Position numbers and translations under genes: made by a program
Assembly: GCA_025361325.1 (NCBI GenBank)
Contig: JANYAL010000013.1
Span: forward strand, 1 to 16,001
DNA: 16,001 nt
Reading direction: 5' to 3'
DNA from: Bacteroidota bacterium
GTDB lineage: Bacteria; Bacteroidota; Bacteroidia; Chitinophagales; Chitinophagaceae
Shown: positions 14,619 to 16,001 of the stretch, in pieces
Layout: every line of letters begins with the position of its first letter
Position numbering within the stretch: position 1 is the first letter of the stretch
The notes under the pieces: model-generated
What the model saw: the letters and a program-made list of their open reading frames with translations, nothing else
The model's database searches: none
What the model was told of the DNA's origin: nothing

Positions 14619-15671
14619 CTAATTCTTTTGAGTGGGTTGCGGTACAGTCGTATGTACAGAATCTTTTAGGGGTATAACAGGTGGCGGAGGAACAGGATGT
14701 TTACTGCTGGCAAGCTGAACATTGAATATCAAAACAGAATTGGCAGGTATCCCTTTTGGATTGGCGCCACTGCCCGGCATAGCCGATGCGCCGTAAGCCA
14801 GCGCGGAGGGGATATAAAGGGTAGCTTTTGCCCCTACCTTCAACAAGGCAACCCCCTCATCCCATCCCTTGATCACCATGCCGCGTCCCAGGATGAACTG
14901 AAAAGGCATCACATGATGAAAGGCAGTATCCTCATTACTGTCGAATTTGGTACCGTCCAGCAACCGGCCAGTATAATTCACAATAACACTATCTCCTGCC
15001 AGCGGCTTTTCACTATAGCCTTCTGCTGTTATTTGATAGTAGAGGCCTGAAGCTCTTTTTAACGGTGTTAGATTATTCCTGGTAAAAAAGTCCTTTAACG
15101 CCCTGTCATCCTTCATCAACTGTTTATCAGCTGCTTCTTTTTGTTTAGCCATTTGTTCTTTGATCTGCTTGTCTATCAATGCCTGTTGTTCCTTCTGCAT
15201 TTGCTCCTTTGTTTTAACGGAAACCAGTTTTATAAAATACTGTATTTTATCTCCGGTTTTTATGAAATCCGGTTTTTTGTTCTTGGTATTCCTGAATAAG
15301 GCATCGGCATCCACGATACAGGTGATGCTGTCGCCGGGTGTCATCAGTGTGATCGCTTCTATCACATCTCCCTTGAACATCGGTTTGGTAACTCCATACA
15401 GTGCCGGCTTTCCTTTAAACGACTGGGCAGAATTGAACAACAACCTGCTGTTACAAACCATCTGCATGTTCACATAGATCTGGTCGCCTTCCTTTGGATT
15501 GGGCGAAGTGGGCTTATTGATTATAAATGCATATTCCAGGTTGGGGTTGAGTTTTTTAAAATTTTGTGCAGGCTGGGTCGATTGCAGGGTTTGGGCAGTC
15601 GCCGCCATGGATACCAGGCTTGCCAGGCACGGTAAGAATAATGAACCTGTGTTTTTGAAGATGGTCCTCAT
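14619..15671 (-). CDS. Exported tandem FKBP-type peptidyl-prolyl cis-trans isomerase
   Basis: 350 aa from the ATG at 15671; a TTG one codon upstream is also open but unnecessary. The signal peptide ends about MAATAQ (22-27). A divergent FKBP-like domain follows (about 58-152: PKEGDQIYVNMQM, then TPGDSITCIVDADALF and KIQYFIKLVSV), lacking the usual V-x-YTG core. Next is a charged helical linker (about 153-195, Lys/Gln/Glu-rich) and a canonical FKBP domain (about 205-322) with DSVIVNYTGRLLDGTKFDSN, FILGRGMVIKGWDEGVALLKVGAKATLYIPSALAYG and IPANSVLIFNVQL. The active-site residues of the FKBP family (Tyr-Asp-Phe-Val-Ile-Trp-Tyr pattern) are present in this second domain. A proline-rich tail (326-350) follows. 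It is probably a periplasmic folding catalyst or chaperone. It is a single gene with long inverted repeats at both flanks. Confidence 0.93.
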   Translation of the reverse strand: MRTIFKNTGSLFLPCLASLVSMAATAQTLQSTQPAQNFKKLNPNLEYAFIINKPTSPNPKEGDQIYVNMQMVCNSRLLFNSAQSFKGKPALYGVTKPMFKGDVIEAITLMTPGDSITCIVDADALFRNTKNKKPDFIKTGDKIQYFIKLVSVKTKEQMQKEQQALIDKQIKEQMAKQKEAADKQLMKDDRALKDFFTRNNLTPLKRASGLYYQITAEGYSEKPLAGDSVIVNYTGRLLDGTKFDSNEDTAFHHVMPFQFILGRGMVIKGWDEGVALLKVGAKATLYIPSALAYGASAMPGSGANPKGIPANSVLIFNVQLASSKHPVPPPPVIPLKDSVHTTVPQPTQKN

Positions 15672-15704
15672 CAATTTTCTGTTTGTTTTATAAGGTTAAC
15701 TTAT

Positions 15705-15728
15705 TAAAGATAATTGTCTGTAAAGATA
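15705..15728 (-). promoter_or_regulatory. Possible promoter region of the FKBP gene
   Basis: On the minus strand the octamer TATCTTTA occurs twice (complements of 15721-15728 and 15705-15712), each one mismatch from the -7 consensus TAnnTTTG. The nearer copy would place a start about 30 bases before the ATG. No good -33 box was found, so this is only a suggestion. Confidence 0.3.
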
Positions 15729-15768
15729 AATAAATAATTTTCCCGGTTATGCCCTTGCTGATGTTGAA

Positions 15769-15808
15769 ATGTAAAGAGGTAAACCATTGCCGGTTCACCT
15801 CTTTACAT
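15769..15808 (-). terminator. Long hairpin downstream of katG (terminator candidate)
   Basis: ATGTAAAGAGGT (15769-15780) and ACCTCTTTACAT (15797-15808) form a perfect 12-bp stem. After one mismatch AACC (15782-15785) and GGTT (15792-15795) add four pairs around a six-base loop. It sits 20 bases past the katG stop. The T-run on the minus strand is short (TTT), so termination may be inefficient or factor-assisted. Confidence 0.6.
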
Positions 15809-15813
15809 GATAT

Positions 15814-15828
15814 ATTTCATCGATGAAA

Positions 15829-15829
<1 letters not shown>
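15814..15829. other. Perfect 16-bp palindrome abutting the katG stop
   Basis: ATTTCATCGATGAAAT reads the same on both strands (15814-15829), and its last base is part of the katG stop codon. With no loop it cannot make a stable simple hairpin beyond a few pairs, so it may be a dimeric protein-binding site or part of the katG 3' end. Confidence 0.5.

Positions 15830-16001
<172 letters not shown>

Overview
The window looks like a chromosomal segment of a Bacteroidota, probably a Chitinophagaceae-type soil or plant-associated bacterium. Four things suggest this: an adjacent SusC/SusD pair, many lipoproteins carrying PKD domains, AT-rich leaders in place of clear Shine-Dalgarno sites, and a TAnnTTTG-type -7 promoter box. 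The family-level placement is inference. No rRNA, tRNA, CRISPR array, insertion sequence or phage gene was seen.

Positions 92-9525 hold a polysaccharide utilisation locus (PUL) read leftwards. The order of transcription is a SusC-like TonB-dependent transporter (6314-9445), a SusD-like glycan-binding lipoprotein (4780-6297), a lipoprotein with two PKD-like domains and two copies of a glycan-binding-like module (3166-4752), a shorter PKD lipoprotein with an unassigned C-terminal domain (2245-3147), a PKD-GH16 endo-glucanase lipoprotein (1202-2233) and a second GH16 endo-glucanase (162-989). The first five genes are 11-27 bases apart. The two GH16 genes are separated by 212 bases holding a possible attenuator, and a strong intrinsic terminator (92-119) closes the operon. 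Two GH16 laminarinase-type enzymes with SusC/D and PKD-type surface glycan-binding proteins point to a beta-1,3-glucan (laminarin or fungal wall glucan) or mixed-linkage glucan as substrate. No exo-beta-glucosidase is present, so the last hydrolysis steps must be encoded elsewhere.

Divergent from the PUL is a membrane-spanning one-component regulator (9649-12531 +). It has a beta-propeller sensor, a Y_Y_Y domain, one membrane helix, a coiled coil and a LuxR-type helix-turn-helix, with no kinase or receiver domain. The divergent intergenic region holds a good susC promoter, a palindrome over its -7 box, and three copies of CTACATCAA spaced by exact multiples of 11 bp. These form a plausible operator for this regulator.

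Convergent with the regulator is a two-gene unit with an ATGA overlap: a DedA/VTT membrane protein followed by a GT4 glycosyltransferase (13710-14276 and 12556-13713, minus strand). Upstream lies a 342-base gene-free region with four hairpins and an 11-bp tandem repeat. It is followed by an exported tandem-FKBP peptidyl-prolyl isomerase (14619-15671, minus) and, at the right edge, the last 56 codons of katG (catalase-peroxidase, minus) with its own palindromic 3' end.
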